Shown: positions 7,249 to 13,718 of the stretch, one piece after another
How positions within the stretch are numbered: the stretch's first letter is position 1
How the letters are laid out: each line of letters opens with the position of its first letter
DNA from: Campylobacterales bacterium
Lineage (GTDB): Bacteria > Campylobacterota > Campylobacteria > Campylobacterales > JALSKU01
Direction: 5' to 3'
Length of the DNA: 18,965 nucleotides
Assembly: GCA_027023175.1 (NCBI GenBank)
Contig: JALVWW010000027.1
Coordinates: 1-18,965, forward strand
Position numbers and translations under genes: made by a program
Notes under the pieces: generated by a model
What the model saw: the letters and a program-made list of their open reading frames with translations, nothing else
Database searches by the model: none
What the model was told of the DNA's origin: nothing

Positions 7249-8076
7249 ATGACAGTAGGAATTGTTGGACTTGGACTGATGGGAGGCTCTTTGGGACTTG
7301 ATTTGCAAGATAAAAAAATAGCAAAAAAAGTTTTAGGAGTTGACCATAATATATCACATTGTGAAGAAGCCTTAGAATTTGGACTTGTAAATGAGATAGC
7401 AAGACTTGAAGATATAAAAAAATGTGATATGATTTTCTTATGTATTCCGGTTAATGCAATTGTAAAAATATTACCAAAGCTGAAAGATATAGATACTAAT
7501 ACAACAGTAGTTGATATGGGTAGTACAAAACAAAAGATAGTAGAGCTTACTCCAAAAGAGATAGAGAAAAATTTTGTAGCCTCCCACCCGATGTGTGGTA
7601 CTGAAAAGTATGGACCGACTGCTGCTTTTAAAGGTCTTTATGACGGTAATACCGTAGTTTTGTGCGATACACAGAGGAATGACAAACTTCACAAGAATAG
7701 AACAGAAGAGCTTTACAAAAAACTGGGTATGAATATCTTTTATATGGGTGCTAAAGAGCATGACAGGCATGCTGCATTTATTTCACATTTGCCTCATGCC
7801 ATTAGTTATTCATTGGCCAATACGGTAATGTCTCAAGAAGATCCTATGAGCATCCTGGCACTTGCGGGAGGCGGTTTTAGAGATATGAGCAGGATTGCAA
7901 AAAGTTCCCCTGTGATGTGGAGTGATGTTTTTAAGCAAAATAAAAACAACCTCTTAAACTCCATAGACCTTTTTGAAAAAGAGATGCAAAAGATAAGAGA
8001 ACTTATCGAGCATGAAAACTGGGAAGCTATAGAGATATGGATGCAAAAGGCAACTACTTTACATAAGATTATTTAG
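7249..8076 (+). CDS. tyrA: Prephenate dehydrogenase
   Basis: This cytoplasmic NAD(P)-dependent enzyme oxidatively decarboxylates prephenate to 4-hydroxyphenylpyruvate for tyrosine synthesis. The 275-residue product begins with the dinucleotide-binding glycine motif GIVGLGLMGGSLG (4-16). It continues with SHPMCGTE (112-119, catalytic-region His113), HDRHAAFISHLPH (171-183) and GGGFRDMSRIA (207-217), all standard for monofunctional TyrA. There is no fused chorismate mutase or ACT domain. D33 after the Rossmann beta-2 strand (GVDHN) suggests a preference for NAD over NADP. The ATG at 7249 has a good AAAGAG box. It converges on pxpC with an 18-bp gap and no clear terminator between them. Confidence 0.95.
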   Translation: MTVGIVGLGLMGGSLGLDLQDKKIAKKVLGVDHNISHCEEALEFGLVNEIARLEDIKKCDMIFLCIPVNAIVKILPKLKDIDTNTTVVDMGSTKQKIVELTPKEIEKNFVASHPMCGTEKYGPTAAFKGLYDGNTVVLCDTQRNDKLHKNRTEELYKKLGMNIFYMGAKEHDRHAAFISHLPHAISYSLANTVMSQEDPMSILALAGGGFRDMSRIAKSSPVMWSDVFKQNKNNLLNSIDLFEKEMQKIRELIEHENWEAIEIWMQKATTLHKII

Positions 8077-8094
8077 AGATGCCCTTAGTATTGA

Positions 8095-8991
8095 TTAGAT
8101 GCTTTTAAGTTTGTTATAAAAAGCTTTTGTAAGTTTTGTAGCTTCAGTTAATGAAACCTCTTTAAACTTTATCTTTGTATTAGCTCCGCATTGAGAAAGT
8201 TTAAAGCAATCCATCGGTAAAACTGAGCCGATTTTCGGATAACCTCCTATGGTTTGTCTATCTTTTAAAAGCACTATCGGCTGACCTGCTGAAGTGATTT
8301 GGATAGCTCCAAAAGCTATGGCTTCGGAAATGAGTTCATTATAGAGAGGAAAGATTTTATCTCCTTCTAGTTGGTAGCCCATTTTATTGTATCTATTTGA
8401 TACTTTAAAATTTGAAGAGATAAACTGTTTTATATCAAACCATTTATGCTGATACCCTTTTACAAATCTAAGCTCAAGCTCTTTAAATCCAAAAGTCGGT
8501 ACAATTTTTGAAGAAAAAAATGATTTTTGTTTATTGTTTGATGGGTCGGCATATAAAATATCACCTTTTTTTATAGGAGTTCCTAAGTGTCTGCTAACTG
8601 AAACGGAAGAGAGTATCTTTTTACACTCAAATCCTCCCTCAACCGCTATATAGCTTAGTTGCCCGTCAACCGCATAACCAAACTCTAAAATATCCCCCTC
8701 TTTTACAGGAAAGCATCTCCAATTTTTCATAATTTGAGAATTTAGTTTTGCTCTTGTATTGGCTCCGGCTATACTAACTCTTGTACTATTTAAAGCTTTA
8801 AGTTTTAATTTTCCTATACTCAATTCTATTGTAGGGGAATTTGGAGGATTGTTTAAGAGTCTATTTGCAAGATAATATGAGAGTTCATCACTAGCACCGC
8901 TGTTTGAAACACCTATATCATCATAACCAAATCTCCCGTTATCTTGAAAAGTGGCAATGATACCTTCATTTAACACTTCAAACATTTTCAT
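8095..8991 (-). CDS. pxpC: 5-oxoprolinase subunit PxpC (KipA-like, carboxyltransferase-like domain)
   Basis: This is one of the three subunits of the prokaryotic ATP-dependent 5-oxoprolinase, which hydrolyses 5-oxo-L-proline (pyroglutamate) to L-glutamate. The 298-residue protein has the family signatures FQDNGRFGYDDIGVSNSG (15-32), IELSIG (55-60), VEGGF (117-121) and SAGQPIVLLKDRQTIGG (234-250) followed by YPKIG. It belongs to the family annotated as biotin-dependent carboxyltransferase or KipA. No biotin-carboxylase or biotin-carrier genes are nearby, and pxpA and pxpB lie directly upstream, which favours the oxoprolinase role over urea or allophanate metabolism. The start overlaps the pxpB stop by 4 bp. 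It is the last gene of the operon. Confidence 0.92.
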   Translation of the reverse strand: MKMFEVLNEGIIATFQDNGRFGYDDIGVSNSGASDELSYYLANRLLNNPPNSPTIELSIGKLKLKALNSTRVSIAGANTRAKLNSQIMKNWRCFPVKEGDILEFGYAVDGQLSYIAVEGGFECKKILSSVSVSRHLGTPIKKGDILYADPSNNKQKSFFSSKIVPTFGFKELELRFVKGYQHKWFDIKQFISSNFKVSNRYNKMGYQLEGDKIFPLYNELISEAIAFGAIQITSAGQPIVLLKDRQTIGGYPKIGSVLPMDCFKLSQCGANTKIKFKEVSLTEATKLTKAFYNKLKSI

Positions 8992-9671
8992 AGTTTTCCA
9001 CCCATTTTTTGGTACTCTTTTTTGGAAATGGGACTAAATTTGACTTTGTATCCTATCTCAAAGGGTGAAAGCTCTTTAGAGTTTGGGTTAAAAAGCTCTA
9101 TGGGAGTTCTTCCTATGATATTCCAACCTCCCGGACTCTCTTTGGGATATACCGCTGTTTGGGTATCTGCTATGGCTACACTACCTTTAGGTATTATATC
9201 TCTTGGATGTTTGAGTCTTGGAGTTTGCAATTTTTTATCAACTTTTGCCAGATATGCAAAACCCGGCATAAAGCCGACTGCATATACAAGATATGTTTTA
9301 CTTGAGTGAAGAGAGATGATCTCATCTATGCTTAAATTCTTTTCTATTGATAATCTTTTCAAATCCAATCCACTCTCTTTAGAGTAGTAAACAGGGATAT
9401 TTACGGTTTTTACAAGTTGATTGTCATTTTTGTCATATTTAAAGCTTGAAAATTCGTCTTTTAAAAAAGAGATAATACTTTGAGAATCAAACTTAAATAT
9501 ATCATATCTTATATAGATGCTTGTATATGAGGGAATGATAGAAATAAGGCTACTTTCTTGAAGATTTTTTAGAGATTTATAGTAAAAAGAGACTTTTTTT
9601 AAAACATCTTCACTTATCTCATCGGCAAAATATACTATAACCGAATCAACCGAAGATACTTCAAATTTCAT
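8988..9671 (-). CDS. pxpB: 5-oxoprolinase subunit PxpB (KipI-like)
   Basis: This is a 227-residue subunit of the PxpABC 5-oxoprolinase. The signature segments are GFMPGFAYLA (133-142), TPRLKHPRDIIPKGSVAIAD (150-169) and PGGWNIIGRTP (180-190), diagnostic of the KipI/PxpB (carboxyltransferase domain subdomain 1) family. Bacillus KipI also inhibits the sporulation kinase KinA; that role is not expected here, since nothing in the context relates to sporulation. The ATG at 9671 is preceded by a strong AAGGAG eight bases upstream on the - strand. It overlaps pxpC by 4 bp and is separated from pxpA by an unusually long 156-bp spacer with repeats. Confidence 0.92.
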   Translation of the reverse strand: MKFEVSSVDSVIVYFADEISEDVLKKVSFYYKSLKNLQESSLISIIPSYTSIYIRYDIFKFDSQSIISFLKDEFSSFKYDKNDNQLVKTVNIPVYYSKESGLDLKRLSIEKNLSIDEIISLHSSKTYLVYAVGFMPGFAYLAKVDKKLQTPRLKHPRDIIPKGSVAIADTQTAVYPKESPGGWNIIGRTPIELFNPNSKELSPFEIGYKVKFSPISKKEYQKMGGKL

Positions 9672-9679
9672 TTAATAGT

Positions 9680-9776
9680 CTCCTTTCCAAGAAGCAAAGC
9701 TCCTTTCCAATTGTCCTCACTTTGTTGCGGAGTTCCACTTCGCTACACCCTCACACTAAAGCTTTGCCTTTGGCAA
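9680..9776 (-). repeat. Structured pxpA/pxpB spacer with direct and inverted repeats
   Basis: The spacer is less AT-rich than its surroundings. An 11-bp direct repeat CTCCTTTCCAA lies at 9680-9690 and 9700-9710 (exactly 20 bp apart); on the - strand it duplicates the AAGGAG of pxpB. GCAAAGCT (9694-9701) is the inverse of AGCTTTGC (9760-9767). GCGGAGT-TCC-ACTTCGC (about 9727-9743) can form a hairpin with one G-U pair on + strand RNA, and TTGCC-TTT-GGCAA (9764-9776) another. No convincing protein is encoded here. It could be a short interspersed repeat inserted between the two genes. Confidence 0.5.
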
Positions 9777-9778
9777 GA

Positions 9779-9829
9779 GAAATTCTCATGATTTTTATTT
9801 TATATAAATATTTGAAACATGAGAATTTC
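9779..9829 (-). repeat. Stem-loop repeat, copy 1 (3' end of pxpA)
   Basis: The 12-bp perfect arms GAAATTCTCATG (9779-9790) and CATGAGAATTTC (9818-9829) enclose a 27-bp AT-rich loop. The inner flanks (ATTT and GAAA) repeat an A-A mismatch followed by short T/A pairing. The pxpA stop codon lies within the arm at 9828-9830. It shares the flank GCAAGAGAAA on its left and AAACATGA on its right side with copy 2 at 12424-12466. No T-tract follows on the transcribed - strand, so transcript stabilisation or processing fits better than simple termination. Confidence 0.75.
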
Positions 9830-10568
9830 ATTTTACACTATCCAAATACTCTCTTATCGATTTTGTTATCAAAAGTGCTTCTTCGTTATCTCCATGAACA
9901 CACAAAGAGTCAACCTTTAAGTAGAGTTTTTTACCTGTGATAGACTCTATATAGCCATTTTGTACTAGCATCTCTACTCTTTTGATGATAGCTTTTACAT
10001 CATGTAAGACAGAGTTGTTCTCTTTTCTTGATACCAAAAATCCATCATCTTTGTATGCTCTATCGGTAAATGCTTCATATATAAGGCTTATGCCGAAATT
10101 TTTAGCAATATTTTGATATATTTCATTTTTTGAAGATGAAAGTATCATAAGTTTTAGTTTTTTATCATAAGAGCTAAGAGCTTCTACGATAGTGGTAAAA
10201 ATTTCCTCATTTTTCATCATATCGTTATATAAAGCTCCATGAGGTTTTACATAGCTTATATCATATCCGCAAGACAAAGCCAATGCTCTAAGAGCTCCTA
10301 TTTGATATATGATGATAGCTTGGAGTTCATCTTTTTTATACTCTATGCTTCTTCTGCCAAAACCTACAAGGTCTTGATATCCCGGATGTGCCCCTATAAG
10401 GATAGAATTTTTTTTAGCCTCTTTGATAGCTTTTGACATGATAAGCGGATCTCCGGCATGAAATCCACAAGCCAAATTTGCCATATCTATATATCGCATG
10501 ATCTCTTCATCATTACCGGCTTTATAAGCTCCAAAACCCTCACCCAAGTCACTATTTAACTTTATCAT
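9828..10568 (-). CDS. pxpA: 5-oxoprolinase subunit PxpA (LamB/YcsF family)
   Basis: This 246-residue protein is a YcsF/LamB-family subunit of 5-oxoprolinase and probably contains the metal-binding hydrolase site. Conserved blocks are NSDLGEGFGAY (5-15), ANLACGFHAGDP (30-41), GAHPGYQD (59-66), GFGRR (69-73), KPHGALYND (108-116), EAFTDRAY (165-172) and CVHGDN (223-228). The length is normal. The gene starts one base after the dctM stop, so translation is probably coupled to the transporter and ties its substrate to this enzyme. The stop codon falls in the arm of a stem-loop repeat, so the C-terminus (SVK) may be affected by that insertion. LamB here refers to the Aspergillus lam locus, not the maltoporin. 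Confidence 0.94.
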   Translation of the reverse strand: MIKLNSDLGEGFGAYKAGNDEEIMRYIDMANLACGFHAGDPLIMSKAIKEAKKNSILIGAHPGYQDLVGFGRRSIEYKKDELQAIIIYQIGALRALALSCGYDISYVKPHGALYNDMMKNEEIFTTIVEALSSYDKKLKLMILSSSKNEIYQNIAKNFGISLIYEAFTDRAYKDDGFLVSRKENNSVLHDVKAIIKRVEMLVQNGYIESITGKKLYLKVDSLCVHGDNEEALLITKSIREYLDSVK

Positions 10569-10569
10569 T

Positions 10570-11907
10570 TTACTTTCCTATCATTTTTGAGGGAAGATAG
10601 TATGCAATATCAGGAAAGAGTGTGATGATAACAACCGCTAAAAGCATGATAATAAAAAACGGCATTGTAGCTTTTACGATATATCCTATCTTTTCACCCG
10701 AAATCGACTGTATCACAAAAAGAGAAAAGCCAACCGGTGGAGTAACTTGAGAAAGCTCCACCATAAATACTAAAAATATACCAAACCAAAGAGGACTAAA
10801 ACCTGCAGCCGTTATGATAGGTAAAACTATCGGCAAAGTCATAACAACTATAGAGATACCGTCAAGTATCATACCTAAAAATATATACATAATCCCCACA
10901 ACAAGTATAAGATGATATGGTGATAGATGAAGTGAGGCAATATACTCACTTATAGCCCTTGCAATTCCTAAAAATCCCACTACTTGAGATAAAAATCCAG
11001 CTCCTGCAATGATAAAACTTATCATAACAGTAGTTTTAACTGAGTTAAAGAGGGACTCTTTAAAAAGTTTTAACGAGAATGTTTTAAAATAAATCGCCAA
11101 TATAACTGAACCCAAAACTCCAAGAGCAGCAGCTTCGGTAGGTGTGGCAAAACCACCGTAAATACTTCCTAAAACTACAGCGATAAGTAAAAATGTAGGG
11201 ATTAAATCCCTTAATGATTTTACTCTATCGCTCCATGTAAAATTATCTTCTACTTTTGGAACAGAGCTTTTATCAAGAGTTGAAATGATCATTATATAGC
11301 CTGAATATAAAGAGGCCAGCAAAAGCCCCGGTAGTATTCCTGCTATAAAAAGTTTACCGATAGAAACATCAGCTAAAACCCCGTAAATGATCATGATAAG
11401 ACTCGGAGGTATCAAAAATCCCAAAGTTCCGCTTCCCGCAAGTGAACCGATAGCCAAAGACTTTTTGTATCCTCTTTTTTTAAGCTCAGCTAATGTTATC
11501 TTGCCGACTGTTGCCGTAGTAGCCGCAGATGAGCCTGAAACTGCGGCAAAAAGAGAACAAGCCGCTACATTTATATGTAAAAGTTTACCCGGAATTTTAT
11601 TGAGCCACGGCATAAGACCTGTAAGAAGTCTATCAGAGATAGAACTTCTATAAAGTATCTCTCCCATAAGTATAAAAAGAGGAAGAGCAGCTAGTGACCA
11701 AGAGTTTAGTGTATCATAAAGTGATTGACTTAAGAGGTCTCCTATTTTGGTAAATATGCTCATATTTGGAGGCAAGTGAACTTTGTATATGAGCATCCCC
11801 GTAAAGCCTGTAAGCATCAACGATACTGCTATCCAGACGGATGAAAGAAGATATGTAAACATTATAACCATTAAAACAATGGTAAGTAGCAGAGGATCAC
11901 TTATCAT
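10570..11907 (-). CDS. dctM: TRAP transporter large permease DctM
   Basis: This is the ion-coupled channel subunit of a TRAP transporter in the inner membrane (445 residues, about 12 helices). Typical DctM segments are ALPLFILMGEIL (74-85), AAVSGSSAATTATVG (121-135), LAGSGTLGFLIPPSLIMIIY (156-175), ILPGLL (191-196), a GGFATPTEAAALGV segment near residue 250 and a GMILDGISIVVMTLPI segment near residue 345. The start overlaps the end of dctQ by 11 bp, and the stop is one base from pxpA. The overlap and order argue that it imports the substrate of the PxpABC enzyme, probably 5-oxoproline, driven by a sodium or proton gradient. Membrane topology was judged by eye. Confidence 0.95.
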   Translation of the reverse strand: MISDPLLLTIVLMVIMFTYLLSSVWIAVSLMLTGFTGMLIYKVHLPPNMSIFTKIGDLLSQSLYDTLNSWSLAALPLFILMGEILYRSSISDRLLTGLMPWLNKIPGKLLHINVAACSLFAAVSGSSAATTATVGKITLAELKKRGYKKSLAIGSLAGSGTLGFLIPPSLIMIIYGVLADVSIGKLFIAGILPGLLLASLYSGYIMIISTLDKSSVPKVEDNFTWSDRVKSLRDLIPTFLLIAVVLGSIYGGFATPTEAAALGVLGSVILAIYFKTFSLKLFKESLFNSVKTTVMISFIIAGAGFLSQVVGFLGIARAISEYIASLHLSPYHLILVVGIMYIFLGMILDGISIVVMTLPIVLPIITAAGFSPLWFGIFLVFMVELSQVTPPVGFSLFVIQSISGEKIGYIVKATMPFFIIMLLAVVIITLFPDIAYYLPSKMIGK

Positions 11908-12382
11908 ATTTGAGCCTTTTAAATATAAAAGCTAAAACTGCGATACTAAACATCAACAAACCAACCGGTAGTGCAAGCTGTGTAAGATATATCGGGGTTT
12001 CAGAAACTGTTTCACTAACCATATCAAATCTGTAACTCTCTATTACCATTTTAATTGTATAATAAAGAATAAAAAGCAAAAGAGCTAGTGTAATAGTACC
12101 TGCAAATATATCTATCGCTTTTTTTCCTTTGGTAGGTAGTTTGGATGTTAGGATGGTTATCCTGATATGTCCATCTTCTTTAAATGTATATCCAAGTCCA
12201 AAAAATACTGAAGCAAGATAAAAATATCCACTGTATTCCCCGGCTATCATAGTAGATACATTGAAAAAAGATCTTGAAACTATCTCGGTAACTATCAAAA
12301 TAGTGAGTGCTATAAATAAAAACGAAGAGAGATAAGCTCCAAAGTTTTGGAGCTTATCATTAAACTTTAAAAAAGATTTCAT
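11897..12382 (-). CDS. dctQ: TRAP transporter small permease DctQ
   Basis: This is the four-helix membrane partner of DctM (161 residues). Hydrophobic segments lie near 17-36, 52-68, 92-114 and 131-153. The family pattern EIVSRSFFN (33-41) and the segment after the second helix (TFKEDGHIRI, about 66-75, typically hvrv) are present. The ATG at 12382 has an AAGGA about 12 bases upstream on the - strand, a longer than usual spacing, which may lower its expression relative to dctP. It is separated from dctP by a 94-bp gap carrying a stem-loop, which may similarly uncouple the abundant binding protein from the permease subunits. Confidence 0.92.
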   Translation of the reverse strand: MKSFLKFNDKLQNFGAYLSSFLFIALTILIVTEIVSRSFFNVSTMIAGEYSGYFYLASVFFGLGYTFKEDGHIRITILTSKLPTKGKKAIDIFAGTITLALLLFILYYTIKMVIESYRFDMVSETVSETPIYLTQLALPVGLLMFSIAVLAFIFKRLKYDK

Positions 12383-12423
12383 TTGCTTGAAAATTCCTTT
12401 TTGATATTATTTTTTTAGCAAGA

Positions 12424-12466
12424 GAAACTTTCATGATTTGCTGATATTTTAAAACATGAAAGTTTC
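12424..12466 (-). repeat. Stem-loop repeat, copy 2 (dctP/dctQ spacer)
   Basis: The 12-bp perfect arms GAAACTTTCATG (12424-12435) and CATGAAAGTTTC (12455-12466) enclose a 19-bp loop. Relative to copy 1 at 9779-9829, two base pairs differ and both partners changed together, so pairing is conserved while sequence is not. The left flank GCAAGA and inner flanks ATTT/AAA are also shared. It begins 10 bases after the dctP stop codon on the transcribed strand. Such hairpins between a binding-protein gene and permease genes (as in malE-malF) protect the upstream message; that role is inferred. Confidence 0.75.
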
Positions 12467-12476
12467 ATTTGTATTT

Positions 12477-13433
12477 TTATTTTCTATATTCCTCAAAGAT
12501 TTTTTTGATCATTGGAGAGGCATTATCTAAGAAGTTCTTTAGCATTTTATCTGCGATTTTATCTAGGCTCTTTTTAAGCTCAGGTGTTGCTTCTTCTATC
12601 TTCATACCGTGTTCGGCTAAAGTTTTTAGTGCAATTGCATCCTCTTTTTTAGAAGCTTCCCACTGATACTTCTCCATCTCTTTTGCAGCCTTTAGTATAG
12701 CTTTTTGCTGAGCGGCACTTAGGCTATTCCAGTAGTCAAGATTGATAGTAACCGCCTGTAAAGGATAAGCATAGTTTATCTTGGTAAAGTAGTTTAAAAC
12801 CTCCCAAAATTTACCATCTTTTCCAGAAGCTGAAGAGGTAACGACTGAGTTAACCAAGCCGGTTCTTAGAGCTGAGTAAACTTCACCCCAAGCTAAAGCT
12901 ACAGCATTACCACCTGCCATATTGATGAAAGTTGCAGAGTTTTTATCATAAGTTCTTGTTTTTAAACCTTTGAAGTCAGCTATGCTTTTTATAGGTTTTT
13001 TAGTATAAAGTCCGCTTGGAGGCCAAGAAGCCGCATATAGTAATTTTTGATTCCATTTTCTAAAAGTTTTGTTGTAAGCAGGCTTTGATATCTGATATAG
13101 CCTGTATGCATCACTGTATGAATGAGCGATAAACGGTAGTGCAGATATACCGAAAACTTTTCCACCGCCTGAAGTAAACGGTATAAACATATCAGTTAGT
13201 GCAACAGTTCCGTCTTTTACCGCTTTTAAAGGGTTGCCTTTAACAAGTGAACTTCCCGCATGTACTGTTATCTTTACAGTTCCGTTAGTATATTTTTCCA
13301 CCAATTTAGCAAATTTTACAGCACCTTTTGTATGAAAGTTGGTAGCCGGATATTTGGCATTGAGATCCATCTTGACAACACTTGCCATAAGACCAGCTGA
13401 GACTGCAGCTATAAGTAATGTTTTCTTTAGCAT
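12477..13433 (-). CDS. dctP: TRAP transporter periplasmic solute-binding protein DctP
   Basis: This 318-residue precursor is the periplasmic receptor of the TRAP system. A signal peptide (MLKKTLLIAAVSAGLMASVV, 1-20) precedes the DctP fold. Conserved elements are VKITVHAGSSL (53-63), FGISALPFI (94-102), a GLKTRTYD strand with R160 (the family arginine that salt-bridges the substrate carboxylate) and ALAWGEVYSALRTGLVNSVV (179-198). An in-frame ATG at 13472 would add 13 residues but has no ribosome-binding site and overlaps a likely -10. The ATG at 13433 has AAGGAG about 6 bases upstream and gives a proper signal peptide. Linkage to pxpABC suggests 5-oxoproline as ligand; Bordetella pertussis DctP6 and DctP7 are known pyroglutamate binders of this family. 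Confidence 0.94.
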   Translation of the reverse strand: MLKKTLLIAAVSAGLMASVVKMDLNAKYPATNFHTKGAVKFAKLVEKYTNGTVKITVHAGSSLVKGNPLKAVKDGTVALTDMFIPFTSGGGKVFGISALPFIAHSYSDAYRLYQISKPAYNKTFRKWNQKLLYAASWPPSGLYTKKPIKSIADFKGLKTRTYDKNSATFINMAGGNAVALAWGEVYSALRTGLVNSVVTSSASGKDGKFWEVLNYFTKINYAYPLQAVTINLDYWNSLSAAQQKAILKAAKEMEKYQWEASKKEDAIALKTLAEHGMKIEEATPELKKSLDKIADKMLKNFLDNASPMIKKIFEEYRK

Positions 13434-13718
13434 TTCTACTCCTTTAAGTTTTTTTATGCAAAAGTATATCATATAAATTCTAAAATTGTTTTAAAATTAT
13501 AAAATGAAGGTAAAATTTTTTTTACCTAAAATTAATAAAATATTTCTATATAACAGAAGATATTTGTAGCATCATGGGGTTTTTACAAATAGATGCATTT
13601 TGCTTTGATTTGGTTTTGGCTTTTTATTATCCTAATTCAAGATAGTTTTTGATATAATTACTGCTTTATTATTAGGATGTCAGAAATCATTTGATTTAGT
13701 TTGTGAGGTGTAGGAATT
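13434..13718. promoter_or_regulatory. Divergent promoter region with three inverted repeats
   Basis: For dctP (- strand), candidate -10 boxes are TATACT (13463-13468) and TATAAT (13496-13501). The perfect 8-bp inverted repeat AGGTAAAA (13508-13515) / TTTTACCT (13520-13527) covers the -35 position of the latter. For the PAS-GGDEF-EAL gene (+ strand), TATAAT lies at 13653-13658, flanked by inverted copies ATCCTAAT (13629-13636) and ATTAGGAT (13671-13678). A third pair ATTTGTA (13562-13568) / TACAAAT (13584-13590) lies between them. The repeats look like operators but no regulator gene is linked. GAGGTG (13705-13710) is the ribosome-binding site of the + strand gene. Confidence 0.5.

Noticed and set aside
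8988..9671. Allophanate hydrolase / urea amidolyase or Kip sporulation role for the KipI/KipA-like genes
   Set aside because: No urea carboxylase, biotin domain or sporulation genes are present, and pxpA in the same operon points to 5-oxoprolinase.
9722..9940. 72-aa + strand ORF across the pxpA/pxpB spacer
   Set aside because: It runs antisense into the 3' end of pxpA, has no ribosome-binding site, and its sequence simply reads the repeats and the stem-loop.
12424..12466. Intrinsic terminator for the dctP transcript
   Set aside because: The hairpin is followed by a T-tract only on the + strand; on the transcribed - strand it is followed by TCTTGC and A residues.
13434..13472. Upstream ATG start for dctP adding 13 residues
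   Set aside because: There is no Shine-Dalgarno, it overlaps a likely -10 box, and it places a charged stretch before the signal peptide. The ATG at 13433 has AAGGAG and a clean signal peptide.
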